Part shown: positions 1-9,380 of the stretch, piece after piece
How the letters are laid out: every line of letters starts with the position of its first letter
Numbering within the stretch: the first letter of the stretch is position 1
From: Candidatus Kuenenia stuttgartensis
GTDB lineage: Bacteria > Planctomycetota > Planctomycetia > Planctomycetales > Planctomycetaceae
Direction: 5' to 3'
Length of the DNA: 48,702 bases
Assembly: GCA_945861465.1 (NCBI GenBank)
Contig: CAMAVB010000023.1
Location: 1-48,702, forward strand
The notes under the pieces: model-generated
What the model saw: only the letters and a program-made list of their open reading frames with translations
What the model was told of the DNA's origin: nothing
Databases searched by the model: none
Translations under genes and position numbers: made by a program

Positions 1-116
1 CAGGATGTCCAGGAAAGCCATTGGATGCGATTGGACAAAACAGACCCAGTTGGCGACATTATCCGCGTGCTGAAAACTTTCCTGAACGACAACTCTCAAT
101 AACAAAGGATGACGAA

Positions 117-224
117 ATGGGCGACAAAGGCGGTAAAAAGGATAAGGAAAAGAGCAAGAAGCAAAACGCGGACAAAGCGGGACAGAAGGCGAAAGGGAAG
201 CAGGAAAAATCCCAATCGAAGTGA
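117..224 (+). CDS. Small lysine-rich protein (35 aa)
   Basis: The 35-residue product begins MGDKGGKKDKEKSKKQ and consists almost wholly of Lys, Gln, Asp, Gly and Ala, with no membrane segment or signal peptide. Short proteins with this MGDKGGKKDK-type start occur in many bacteria and have no known function; that is recognition from memory. I chose the ATG at 117 because an AAAGGA ribosome-binding sequence sits about 7 bases before it, and the reading frame upstream of it has no protein-like character. The extreme charge suggests a disordered, possibly nucleic-acid-binding peptide, which is inference only. Confidence 0.6.
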   Translation: MGDKGGKKDKEKSKKQNADKAGQKAKGKQEKSQSK

Positions 225-1160
225 GCTGGACCGAAATCGCGCCCTCTCGGCGAGAAGCCGGGCGGGTGCGAAATGTTCCGGCCAAGGCTTTTCTGGGGTC
301 ACTGTTGATGCGATACTCGTGACCTGCGGCCTGAAAGCGAGTCTTCTCCAGTCTGAACCGCTGTCTTATGGCCTTCAGGACTGCCGTCAGTTCAATCAAC
401 ACCGCGAGTTGCCGGGATCCCTCGCTCACTCGGGATGCGTCCACCTGAAGTGCCTGGGCTGCAGTCGTTTCATGCCAACGTAGCGATCACTTCCCCGTTC
501 AACGGACTTACATTTGTAGTCCGATTAACAGCAACATCTGATTGAGTACTCCAGACTTGGCGAGTCAAATCGATGTCGCGTCGGCGTGTCGGACCGGAGC
601 AGGCATGAGAGGTTCTGTTTCACACTCCAGTCGTGACCACGGACGCAGTCAATATAGATCCGATCGCCTGGTCAAACGAAGTGCCCGAAGTCGGCTGGAA
701 GAGTAATCGAAACTGACTCCTGCCGGTTCGTCCTGCGTGAGGAACGACGTGGGAATATCTGCCCCCGGAGTAGTCGAGGCAAACGAATTCTGGTGTTTCC
801 GGGTCCGGCTCAAGAACGGGGCTGGCCAGCCATCAATTTGACTTAACTGAGGATCTTGTGGCTAAGTCGCAAAACGCGTCGGCCTATGGACCGATGTCAC
901 GAATCGCCAGCAACGCTGTCTGGCGGCAGTTTCAGTGATCTTCAAGTCTTGCCAAAAGTTTTCGTTGGTATCGGCGAGAAATTCGATCTCGATCTGGCCG
1001 TCTCGCGTCGTGTCCCGGCTTAGATTCAACGCATCGGAGCGATTCAAGTCCGTCGAGTTCGCCGCCTGGCGGCGTACAAGGTTCTGATCACACAATTTTT
1101 ATGTGAGCCAGTTGAATCCAAAATTCGTCAACTGTTGTCCCGCGATGCAATAGGCGTCCC
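225..1160. other. Spacer without a convincing gene
   Basis: Short open frames exist on both strands, the best being a 77-codon minus-strand frame at 862-1095. None has a clear ribosome-binding site, a recognisable family or consistent codon use. The NRPS gene ends at the right edge. I see no obvious terminator hairpin followed by a T run. The stretch may hold decayed gene fragments. Confidence 0.5.
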
Positions 1161-4100
1161 TTAAGCTTCCGGTGTCTTGTGCGCTGGCCGCACCTTGGGT
1201 GTAAGATGATCCAGCCGCTCACTGAGTTGCCGCGCCAGTTCCTTGACATGAGGTGAATGCAGTATCGTTTCGTGGTTCCCGTTAATATGGCAGATGTCAG
1301 GATCGTCAATGAATCGGGACCAGCCGAGATCAGGTGATGAGTCGCCGAGCAGCGACCGTGTTCTGGCACGGAAGAGGGTCAGTTTTACTGAGCACCGCTC
1401 CGGAATATAGTCGCGAAACCCAGCGAAAACGGTGCGCATCAGTTCGCGGTTCTGCGTCTGGACGCGACTCGCATCAAACACGTCGTCCAGCTCGGCTGTG
1501 TATCGCTCCCTGGATGTCAGCCGACGTCGCATATGGCGGAGCTTTCGACCGGCGCTGCCGATCCAGCGGCTGACAGAGATGTCGCGCAGCTCTTCACGTA
1601 ACCAAAACGGCAGATTCGTTACGATTCCCCGCAGCGTTTTTAGGCGCGTCCGGGTCTGCCGTGGCAAACCTCGACGTCCGGGACCAGTATCGATGACGGC
1701 CAGCAGATCGACAGTCTCGCCCATGTCGTGCAGCTGGCAGGCGACTTCATATGCCATGAAGCCACCATAGGAAAAGCCAGCCAGCGCATACGGACCATGC
1801 GGCTGATACGCTCGCAGCGCAGAGACGAAGTGGGTCGCCGTTGTGCGGAAATCCTGAAACTGTTCCAGATTCCGCGGTGACAGCGCGGGCTGCAGTCCCA
1901 GCACAGGAAAACGGGTTCCGAATTCGTCAAGGAGGGGCTTTGAAAACAGCAGTTCCCCACCGATCGACGGCATCAGAAACAACGGGCGGCCTGCACCGTT
2001 CGGCTGGAGTTCCAGCAGAGAGACCAAACCCATCTCGGAGCGCGCCTCTGCGAGCAGCGCTGCGAGGTGGCGAATCGTGCCATGCTGGAACAGCAATGCC
2101 AATGGCAGCCTTCTCCCGAACGTGGTTTCGATCCGTGCGAACAGGCGCACGGCCAACAGCGAATGACCGCCCAGCTGAAAGAAATCATCGTCAACTCCCA
2201 CTCGATCCACCGGAAGCAATTCACACCAGATCAAAGCCAGTTTATGTTCGATTATGCTGCGAGGAGCCAGGTAACTCGTTTGAAGTTCCGGACGGGAGTC
2301 GTCAGGGGCTGGCAGCGCGCGTCGATTGATCTTGCCGCTGGAGGTCAGGGGAATCACGTCGATTTCAACAAATGTCGAGGGCACCATGTACTCGGGAAGA
2401 TTGGCCCGCAGGTGTTTCCTTAAGTCAGAGGGGCTCGGCACCGTTTCCGCGGTCGTGACAAAATACGCCACCAGCCGTTTATCGCCCGGACGGTCTTCCC
2501 GCAGGATCACGACGCTGTGTGCAATATCGGGATGCGCGTTGAGTACACTTTCAATCTCACCCAGTTCAATGCGAAACCCCCGCAGCTTCACCTGATCGTC
2601 GATCCGTCCCAGGAACTCGAGGTTGCCGTCCGCACGCCACCGACATAGGTCGCCAGTGCGGTACAGTCTCGCATCGCCAGTTTGCGAGAATGGATTAGCG
2701 ACAAACTTCTCAGCCGTCAATTCCGGACGGTTCAGATAACCACGGGCCAAACCTGCTCCGCCGATGTACAGTTCACCCGGGACGCTGATCGGAACCGGCT
2801 GTCGCCGAGCGTCCAGCACGTAAACGTGAGTATTGGCAATCGGGCGACCGATCGGTATTCGCGGCTCCTTCGATGCCGCGTCACAGTGCCAGGATAATGC
2901 GTCGATGCAGCACTCTGTCGGACCATACAGATTGGTGAGCTGCACATGGGGAAGGAGTGCGAACAACTGGCGTTGGTCTGAGACAGTCAGCTCCTCACCA
3001 CCGCTAAATAGAAGCCGGAGACTGTCCAGATGAGGGAAATCCGGCTCGTCCACCAGTGCGCGCAGGAGCGTGGGAACGACCTGCAGGACTGTAATTCGTT
3101 TCTCGCTGATCGTCCGGACGAGATCCGTCGGCACCCGATGCTCACCGGGATACGCCAAGGTGAGTCGGGCGCCACAGTGCAGCGGGGCAAAGAATTCCCA
3201 TACCGAGGCGTCGAAGCTAACGGGTGTCTTCTGCAGTACATTGTCGTGGGCATCAAATGGGAATGCATTAAGCAACCAACCCATGTGGTTGGAAATGGCG
3301 CGATGCGTCAACGTCACGCCCTTTGGCGTTCCTGTCGATCCTGACGTGTACATGACATAGGCCAGGTGGTCTGCTGCGACTCCGGAAGATGGGTTAGAAC
3401 AGTCACAGGCCTTCAGCACGGCGGCTTCAATGTCGATACACGTCACGCTGCAACCAATGGGCGGAAAGCGATCGTACAGAGACGACTGCGTAACAAGATG
3501 CTCGACAGCTGCATCCTGCAGCATGAACTCCAGCCGCTGCGGCGGCAAAGCGGCATCCAGGGGCACGTAGGCTCCACCGGCCTTCAGGATACCGAGGACG
3601 CCGACGACGAGTTCTGCTGAGCGTTCCAGGCACAGTCCCACCAGCGTTTCCGGCCCGACTCCCAGCGCGATCAGATGATGGGCCAGTTGATTGGCCCGCT
3701 CGTTCAGTTCGCGATAGGTCAGCTCCTGTTCTTCAAAGATGAGGGCGATCGCATCGGGCGTTCGTTCGACCTGCTCCTCGAACAATTGATGCACGCATTT
3801 GTCGCCGGGATACTCGACCGCTGTGTCGTTCCACTCCACCAGCAGCTGATGACGCTCGGCTTTCGTCAGCAGCGGCAGATCGCTGATTGGCTGATCCGGA
3901 TCTGCGACAATCCCTTCCAGCAACGTCACGAAGTGGCCCACCATCCGCTCGATCGTCGATCCATCAAACAGATCGGTGCTATAGATCAGGATGCCGCGAA
4001 GCGTCGTCTCCCGCTGCCACACATGCATTTCCAGATCAAACCGCACCCGTTGACTGCTCGACGGCAACTGCAAGACGTCCAGATCCCGCAATGCCATACC

Positions 4101-7100
4101 CGTCTCTGAAAAATTCAGCAGCTGAAAAGTGACCTGGACCAGTGGGGTGCGGTTGAGCAGACGTTCTGGCCGTAATTCTTCCACCAGTCTTTCGAAAGGC
4201 AGATCCTGATGGTCGTAGGCTCCCAGCGACACCTCACGCACGCGACCCAGCAGTTCCCGGAACGTGGGATCTGCAGAAAGGTCCGTCCGCAATACCAGCG
4301 TGTTCACGAAAAAGCCAATCAGGTCCTCCAGTTCATCGTGGCTGCGTCCGGCCACCGGCACACCTACGGCAATGTCGTCCTGACCGCTGTAGCGCGACAG
4401 CAGCGTCTGAAAAGCAGCCAGCAGCGTCATGTGGAGCGTCACGCCGGACGCCTGACTCAGCGATTTCAATTGGGCGACCAAGGTCTCCGGCAGTTCGAAG
4501 TTCTGGCGAGCGCCCCGATAAGTGGGCACCGACGGACGAGACCGATCCGCCGGCAACTCCAGCACGCTCACATCAGCCAGTTGTCCGCGCCAGTATTGCA
4601 GCAGTTGTTCCAGTCGCGGGCCCTGAAGCTGGTCCCGTTGCCACACCGCATAATCGGCGTACTGCACAGGCAAGTTCGGCAGGTCTGGTTCCGCGCCACG
4701 GCAATAAGCATTGTACAGACGACCCAGCTCACGCCACAGCACAAGTTGCGACCAGCCATCGCTCGCGATGTGATGGAGCGTCACCAGCAGCAGATGCTCG
4801 TCGTCCGCAAGCTGCAGCAGTTGAGCGCGAAGCATCCGGTCGGTGTGCAGGTCAAACGGCTTGTCCGCCTCCAGCCGACAACGCAACACGATCTCCGCGG
4901 ACTGCTCTACTGACGCGAAGGAACTAAGATTCCCGATCGGCAAATCAAATCGTTCGGCCGACTGAATCACCTGCACCGGTTGCTCGCCGATCATGGCAAA
5001 CGTCGTCCGCAGCGGCTCGTGCCTTCGTACCACTTCTTCAAAGGCCCGCCGCAATGCGTCCACGTCAAGAGCGCCTCGCAGTTTCCAGACATACGGCATG
5101 TTGTATGCCGTCAGCTCTCCCTCAATCTGCTCCAGAAACCACAGCCGCTGCTGGGCGAACGACAGCAATAGCAGACTGGTTCGATTCCGGGTTTTCGACG
5201 ACCGCAGGAGTTGCTGTTCCCGAGCGAGCGACACGCGACTGGATGCTTTCGTTGAGGATAAATCAGGTCGGAGCGATGCAATGTGCATAGCCAGTAAGTT
5301 AACGGTCCGATGCTCGAACAGATCGCGGACTTCGATTTCGACACCAAACGCCTGAGATGCGCGCACAGCGATTCTCATGGCAACCAGTGAATCCCCTCCG
5401 AGTTCGAAGAAATCATCTTCGACCCCAATATCGCTCAGTCCAAGGCAATTTGCCCATATATCTGCCACGTGATTCTCGAAGGTTGTCTGCGGACTTTTGT
5501 ACGCCGCCGAAAGCGCGGAACGAGCGCTCTTCATGAACCCTTCATCCATACACCGCGCTATCAAAGCCTGCCGATCGACCTTCCCTTGAATGGTATGTGG
5601 CAGGGACTCGACATAGCGAAACACACTCGGAATCGCATATTCCGGGAGATGCGATGCACACCATCGCCGCAACTGAGCAATGGACCCGGGTTCCGATTCG
5701 CCACGAACAAACGCGACAAGCTTGACCTTGTCATTCCTCTTGACGGACACGACCGCCGCGCTGATTACATTCGGGGCGTTGATAATGACTTTTTCCACTT
5801 CGGCGATCTCGACTCGATTTCCACGGACCTGAACCTGTGAATCGCATCGCCCGAGGTGCTCAATGAGACCGTTTGTATGTTGACGGCCCAGATCACCAGT
5901 CCAGAGCCAACGGCCATTGGGATCCGCAGCAATCCCTCGATAGACCTGAGCGGTGAGTTGCGGCTGCCGCCAGTATCCGGGAGACAGGTAACGGCTCGAT
6001 ACGACAATCTGTCCAGTTTGAAATCGCGGCACCTCCTCTCCGGACTCATTGACGATCCGTACCTTGTAATCGTCAGTCGGGAAGCCAACGGGAACCGTTT
6101 CTAAAACGCGGTCAAAATCGACATCAGCGAAGCAACAGCAGCAAATGCCTGTTTCGCTTAACCCATAGATGATTTCCAGTTGACAACTCGCAGAAAACTG
6201 CTGATGAAATTTTCTGACTTCAGACTGAGAAACTGCCTCTCCACCCAGAATTATGACGCGAGCGTCAGGGAAATGATTCTCACTGGGAAGTGCCCACATC
6301 AGTTCCCGAAACAACGAACTGACCAATCGACAGACGGTGATTCGCTCATTGCTCAGCCAACTGCGAAATCGCCCGATACCATGAGTCCGCAAATCAAACG
6401 GGTATAGAGTCGCGCCAGACAGAAGTGCTGAAAAAATTTCACGCAACCCCCCAATCACTCCAGGCGAGAGGACCTGTGAAACTCGATCCGCGGCATTGAG
6501 GCTATGCCGATGAATGAATCGAGTGACTTCAGATCCAAGTGCTCGGTGTGTATGAACGACACCTTTGGGTTCGCCAGTCGATCCCGAAGTGTAAATGATG
6601 CAGGCTGCTTCATCCGACGAGCCGCTTGGCAAGCAGATCTGGTCGGTACCGGCCGCCTCGGAATCCTCCCAGATCAACACGCGACCTCCAAACGCGAAAG
6701 GGACATTCAGATGGTTCTGATCTGTGACAAGGTATTCAGCACCGCAGTGGCGAAGGATTGAGTCGACGCGTGCCTGAGGATGCGCGGGATCGAGATACAC
6801 GAAGATCCGCCCAGCTCGCAGCGCTGCGAGAATCCCGACGACTGAGGGAAGACCTCTCTGAGTCATCACTGCGACGACTTGCCTCTTCCCGGGATCGGGT
6901 TCGCCGATGCGCCACGCAAGTGCCTCGACCCGTTCGCGCAACTCTGCGTACGACAGAGACTCCTCGCTCATCACCACTGCGGGCCGGTCAGCATGCATGT
7001 TCACAGCCTGCTCGAATCCGCCCCACAGCCTCTCGGTCACAGCAGTCGTGTGCTCATACCCGCATGGGCACGAACAACCCGAGCTATTCGATTCCAGCAT

Positions 7101-8105
7101 GGTCATTGCATTCGTTTCGACTGTCGGATTTGGAAATAGCGGCAGCGAATTGCTGGCCATCTGATGGGCCGTTTCGGTCATGCCGCAGGATTCGATGACG
7201 GGCACTCCGAATATCTCTTCCAGCTTCGCCATGATCGCAGGAGGCAGCGCCGACGACGAGTGAATCAGACGCAGGCTGTGGCTGCTGCACACAGACGAAT
7301 CGCGAGTCATCGCGATGATCGACTGGTGGATCGTAGGCACGGCGGAATACCAGGTGGGTCGGCACTGCGCGATCCATTGAGGGAACTGCTCACTATCGAA
7401 ACCCGGAGTACAGATTACCGAAGCGCCTGCGATCGAGGAAAGCAATACGCCAACGAGCCCGTGAATGTGAAACAGGGGCATTACGTTGAGGCACAGATCG
7501 TCCGGCGTCAGGGCAAGCGTACGCGCGATGGCCGCGGCCGAAGCACAAAGGTTTCGATGAGTCAGGGGAACCATTTTCGGTCGGGACGTAGTCCCCGATG
7601 TGTGCAGAATCATCGCCACATCATCCGCTGTGCCGGGATCAGGGGGGACTTCCGTGGTCGCGCCGAGGCCACGGAAATGGAATTGGCCGGCCTGCGAAGA
7701 TGATGCCTCGAGGTCCAGCACCCTGATTCCGGAATTCGCGGCAATCCCGCGGACAGGCGAGTCGGAATTCGCCGGCACAATGACAGCCGTGGCATTAAGG
7801 TCCGAGAGATAAAACTCCAGTTCCTGAGCGCCGTATTGAGGATTCAGCGGCGCACAAATCGAGAACGAAGACACACCCAGAAACACCGACGCCATTGTTG
7901 GCCCGTTTGGCAGAATCACGGCGACTGTGTCCGCTTTGCCAATACCCGAAGCACGAAGCACCGCTCCCGTGTAATTCACCTGCCGTCGTAGTTCGGCAAA
8001 GCTCAGAGGCTCGCCTGAAGGAGCAGACAGAGACCGACAGTTGCCGTCAGCGCGACGGATCAGATTCGCCAGACTTAAGGAATCGCGTGATGCGTCAGAA
8101 TTCAT
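1161..8105 (-). CDS. Nonribosomal peptide synthetase, A(truncated)-A-T-C-A-T-TE
   Basis: A 2314-residue multidomain synthetase that would assemble a two-unit product and release it with its own thioesterase. Domains in order: residues 8-320, the front half of an acyl-CoA-ligase-like adenylation domain (HTSGTTSRPK at 168-177, GMTETAHQMASN at 308-319) that stops there; 360-850, a complete adenylation domain (YTSGSTGEPKG, TGDL, GRCDSQVQVRG, GKVDR); 873-940, a carrier domain with LGGDS (Ser906); 980-1410, an LCL-like condensation domain with HHIASDG at 1111; 1435-1935, a second full adenylation domain; 1945-2015, a carrier with LGGHS (Ser1982); 2037-2300, a thioesterase with GFSYGG (Ser2112) and a late His2278. 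Aligned by eye to GrsA, the last A domain gives the code DAWQFGLID, which I recall for glutamine. The first full A domain lacks the Asp235 that binds the amino group, so it may load a non-alpha-amino acid. The start overlaps the stop of a small upstream frame (ATGA). Confidence 0.93.
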   Translation of the reverse strand: MNSDASRDSLSLANLIRRADGNCRSLSAPSGEPLSFAELRRQVNYTGAVLRASGIGKADTVAVILPNGPTMASVFLGVSSFSICAPLNPQYGAQELEFYLSDLNATAVIVPANSDSPVRGIAANSGIRVLDLEASSSQAGQFHFRGLGATTEVPPDPGTADDVAMILHTSGTTSRPKMVPLTHRNLCASAAAIARTLALTPDDLCLNVMPLFHIHGLVGVLLSSIAGASVICTPGFDSEQFPQWIAQCRPTWYSAVPTIHQSIIAMTRDSSVCSSHSLRLIHSSSALPPAIMAKLEEIFGVPVIESCGMTETAHQMASNSLPLFPNPTVETNAMTMLESNSSGCSCPCGYEHTTAVTERLWGGFEQAVNMHADRPAVVMSEESLSYAELRERVEALAWRIGEPDPGKRQVVAVMTQRGLPSVVGILAALRAGRIFVYLDPAHPQARVDSILRHCGAEYLVTDQNHLNVPFAFGGRVLIWEDSEAAGTDQICLPSGSSDEAACIIYTSGSTGEPKGVVHTHRALGSEVTRFIHRHSLNAADRVSQVLSPGVIGGLREIFSALLSGATLYPFDLRTHGIGRFRSWLSNERITVCRLVSSLFRELMWALPSENHFPDARVIILGGEAVSQSEVRKFHQQFSASCQLEIIYGLSETGICCCCFADVDFDRVLETVPVGFPTDDYKVRIVNESGEEVPRFQTGQIVVSSRYLSPGYWRQPQLTAQVYRGIAADPNGRWLWTGDLGRQHTNGLIEHLGRCDSQVQVRGNRVEIAEVEKVIINAPNVISAAVVSVKRNDKVKLVAFVRGESEPGSIAQLRRWCASHLPEYAIPSVFRYVESLPHTIQGKVDRQALIARCMDEGFMKSARSALSAAYKSPQTTFENHVADIWANCLGLSDIGVEDDFFELGGDSLVAMRIAVRASQAFGVEIEVRDLFEHRTVNLLAMHIASLRPDLSSTKASSRVSLAREQQLLRSSKTRNRTSLLLLSFAQQRLWFLEQIEGELTAYNMPYVWKLRGALDVDALRRAFEEVVRRHEPLRTTFAMIGEQPVQVIQSAERFDLPIGNLSSFASVEQSAEIVLRCRLEADKPFDLHTDRMLRAQLLQLADDEHLLLVTLHHIASDGWSQLVLWRELGRLYNAYCRGAEPDLPNLPVQYADYAVWQRDQLQGPRLEQLLQYWRGQLADVSVLELPADRSRPSVPTYRGARQNFELPETLVAQLKSLSQASGVTLHMTLLAAFQTLLSRYSGQDDIAVGVPVAGRSHDELEDLIGFFVNTLVLRTDLSADPTFRELLGRVREVSLGAYDHQDLPFERLVEELRPERLLNRTPLVQVTFQLLNFSETGMALRDLDVLQLPSSSQRVRFDLEMHVWQRETTLRGILIYSTDLFDGSTIERMVGHFVTLLEGIVADPDQPISDLPLLTKAERHQLLVEWNDTAVEYPGDKCVHQLFEEQVERTPDAIALIFEEQELTYRELNERANQLAHHLIALGVGPETLVGLCLERSAELVVGVLGILKAGGAYVPLDAALPPQRLEFMLQDAAVEHLVTQSSLYDRFPPIGCSVTCIDIEAAVLKACDCSNPSSGVAADHLAYVMYTSGSTGTPKGVTLTHRAISNHMGWLLNAFPFDAHDNVLQKTPVSFDASVWEFFAPLHCGARLTLAYPGEHRVPTDLVRTISEKRITVLQVVPTLLRALVDEPDFPHLDSLRLLFSGGEELTVSDQRQLFALLPHVQLTNLYGPTECCIDALSWHCDAASKEPRIPIGRPIANTHVYVLDARRQPVPISVPGELYIGGAGLARGYLNRPELTAEKFVANPFSQTGDARLYRTGDLCRWRADGNLEFLGRIDDQVKLRGFRIELGEIESVLNAHPDIAHSVVILREDRPGDKRLVAYFVTTAETVPSPSDLRKHLRANLPEYMVPSTFVEIDVIPLTSSGKINRRALPAPDDSRPELQTSYLAPRSIIEHKLALIWCELLPVDRVGVDDDFFQLGGHSLLAVRLFARIETTFGRRLPLALLFQHGTIRHLAALLAEARSEMGLVSLLELQPNGAGRPLFLMPSIGGELLFSKPLLDEFGTRFPVLGLQPALSPRNLEQFQDFRTTATHFVSALRAYQPHGPYALAGFSYGGFMAYEVACQLHDMGETVDLLAVIDTGPGRRGLPRQTRTRLKTLRGIVTNLPFWLREELRDISVSRWIGSAGRKLRHMRRRLTSRERYTAELDDVFDASRVQTQNRELMRTVFAGFRDYIPERCSVKLTLFRARTRSLLGDSSPDLGWSRFIDDPDICHINGNHETILHSPHVKELARQLSERLDHLTPKVRPAHKTPEA

Positions 8106-8454
8106 GGGTCTTCTCGGACTGGTTTTCCAGCGACAGAGGCGGGATCTGAATCTTTGCCAGTTGTGACGTCCCCTGGCGAACGTTCGCCGGGGCGGCGAGC
8201 ATGACTCGTGGCGGTTCGCGTTGTGTTCCAGTTGGCCATCAGAATCTGCTGCGCGTCAGAGAGTTGCACTGTGGTTTCCACCGTGTCCAGTCGCATGTCG
8301 TTGAGGCTGATGCCTTCGAGACAGAACTGCCCATCAACCAGGATGGCATCAGCCCCGGTGCAGGAGAAGCCAGAAACATATCATGCCCCGTGGAAAAGGC
8401 GGAACGCAATCTAAAAACCCCGTCCAGCGAGCCGAGCAAGTTATCAGAAGTCAA
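8102..8454 (-). pseudogene. Small unidentified ORF with an apparent frameshift, coupled to the NRPS
   Basis: Two overlapping minus-strand frames read as one protein if joined. The upstream frame starts at 8454 (MTSDNLLGSLDGVFRLRSAF). The downstream frame continues with ADAILVDGQFCLEGISLNDM and ends with a TGA that overlaps the NRPS ATG at 8102-8105. One extra G in the GGGG run near 8354-8357 would join them into roughly 115 residues. It does not resemble MbtH, the usual small NRPS partner. It could be a real gene with a sequencing error, a decayed gene, or chance. Its position between the phosphopantetheinyl transferase and the NRPS, with an ATGA junction, argues for a once-translated operon member. 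The rest of the spacer (8455-8582) shows nothing recognisable. Confidence 0.35.
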
Positions 8455-8582
8455 TTCCGGGACCTCTTGAGAGATGGGCTGAAAATTACAAATTCCTGAA
8501 AACGACTGTGATTCTTGCAGACCCAGCCGTTGCGAGAATGCTCGAGTTTCGGCCCCGTCAGACTGTACATGCCTATCGTCTG

Positions 8583-9380
8583 TCAGATTTCAAAGGGAGT
8601 GTGTTGGCTGCAGGCTCTCGGCGTCACGATCGCGGCCACGTAACCGTCAGATGGGACGAAAGTTCTCACGGCAAACTCGGGGCATTCTTCACCGCCGACC
8701 CGCAAGGTGACAGTGTGTTCTGAAATGGAATCAATCATCAAGACCTCTACCGACGTGAGCGGACGGTCAAGCCCCACTCCGATCGCCTTCAGGTACGCCT
8801 CTTTGCAGGTCCAGTACCGATAGAAATACTCAAGCCGCGAAGTTGCTGGAAAGGTTTCGAGAGTGACCCTTTCGGATGGGGATAGGCATGACTCAATCAT
8901 CATCTCGAGATCAGAAAGTGGCCGGACGCATTCCAAGTCAACGCCGATGGCGCCAGCCTGAGTTACGGCGATGAGAGCCATCTCCTGTGAGTGGGTCGCC
9001 GTGAACTCAACCGAACGCAAAGATTCAGCCAAACAGGGTTTTCCAAACGCCTCCGTACGAAACTGCACTGACTGTGGTTCATTACGAAGGTATCCAGCTA
9101 AAATCCTTCGCAGCATCCCGCGGCGTACGATGAAGCGATTCCGATCAACCTCAAACCTGTACTTCAAACTGCGGTCTCGTTCCCCTTCCGACAAGAGAGC
9201 CTGCAACTTTTGTATTGACGATTCGTCGCGATCCAGGCAAATCCTCCAAATGTGGACTGAATTGCTGCCGTCAAGTGACTCACCAGATACGCCGCGCGAC
9301 AAGTCGCTTTCTTCGCAGCATTTGTTCTTGCAATTCGTCATGACGCAGTTATTGGCTGCACTTCGCAGCGGAGGGATCAC
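8583..9380 (-). CDS. Sfp-type 4'-phosphopantetheinyl transferase
   Basis: Transfers the phosphopantetheine arm of coenzyme A onto the conserved serine of carrier domains. The 265-residue product carries the family's magnesium and catalytic motifs: IGVDLE at 145-150 (Asp148, Glu150) and WTCKEAYLKAIGVGL at 190-204 (Lys193, Glu194, Lys198). The CoA-binding region reads TATHSQEMALIAV, where most relatives have an SHSG-type sequence. The first 42 residues are Cys-rich and not family-like, so translation may begin at the internal Met14 (9341) or later. It lies upstream of the NRPS on the same strand, so it very probably activates that enzyme's two carrier domains. A separate AcpS at 25982-26362 would serve fatty-acid synthesis. 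Confidence 0.9.
   Translation of the reverse strand: MIPPLRSAANNCVMTNCKNKCCEESDLSRGVSGESLDGSNSVHIWRICLDRDESSIQKLQALLSEGERDRSLKYRFEVDRNRFIVRRGMLRRILAGYLRNEPQSVQFRTEAFGKPCLAESLRSVEFTATHSQEMALIAVTQAGAIGVDLECVRPLSDLEMMIESCLSPSERVTLETFPATSRLEYFYRYWTCKEAYLKAIGVGLDRPLTSVEVLMIDSISEHTVTLRVGGEECPEFAVRTFVPSDGYVAAIVTPRACSQHTPFEI

Noticed and set aside
862-1095. A 77-codon minus-strand frame with a protein-like middle (DGQIEIEFLADTNENFWQDL)
   Set aside because: No ribosome-binding site or known family, and the ends look random. It could be a gene remnant, but that cannot be shown from the sequence alone.
8102-8296. Small ORF before the NRPS as an MbtH-like protein
   Set aside because: It lacks the MbtH pattern (NxExQYSLWP and the Trp-rich core), so only a small unidentified frame is reported.
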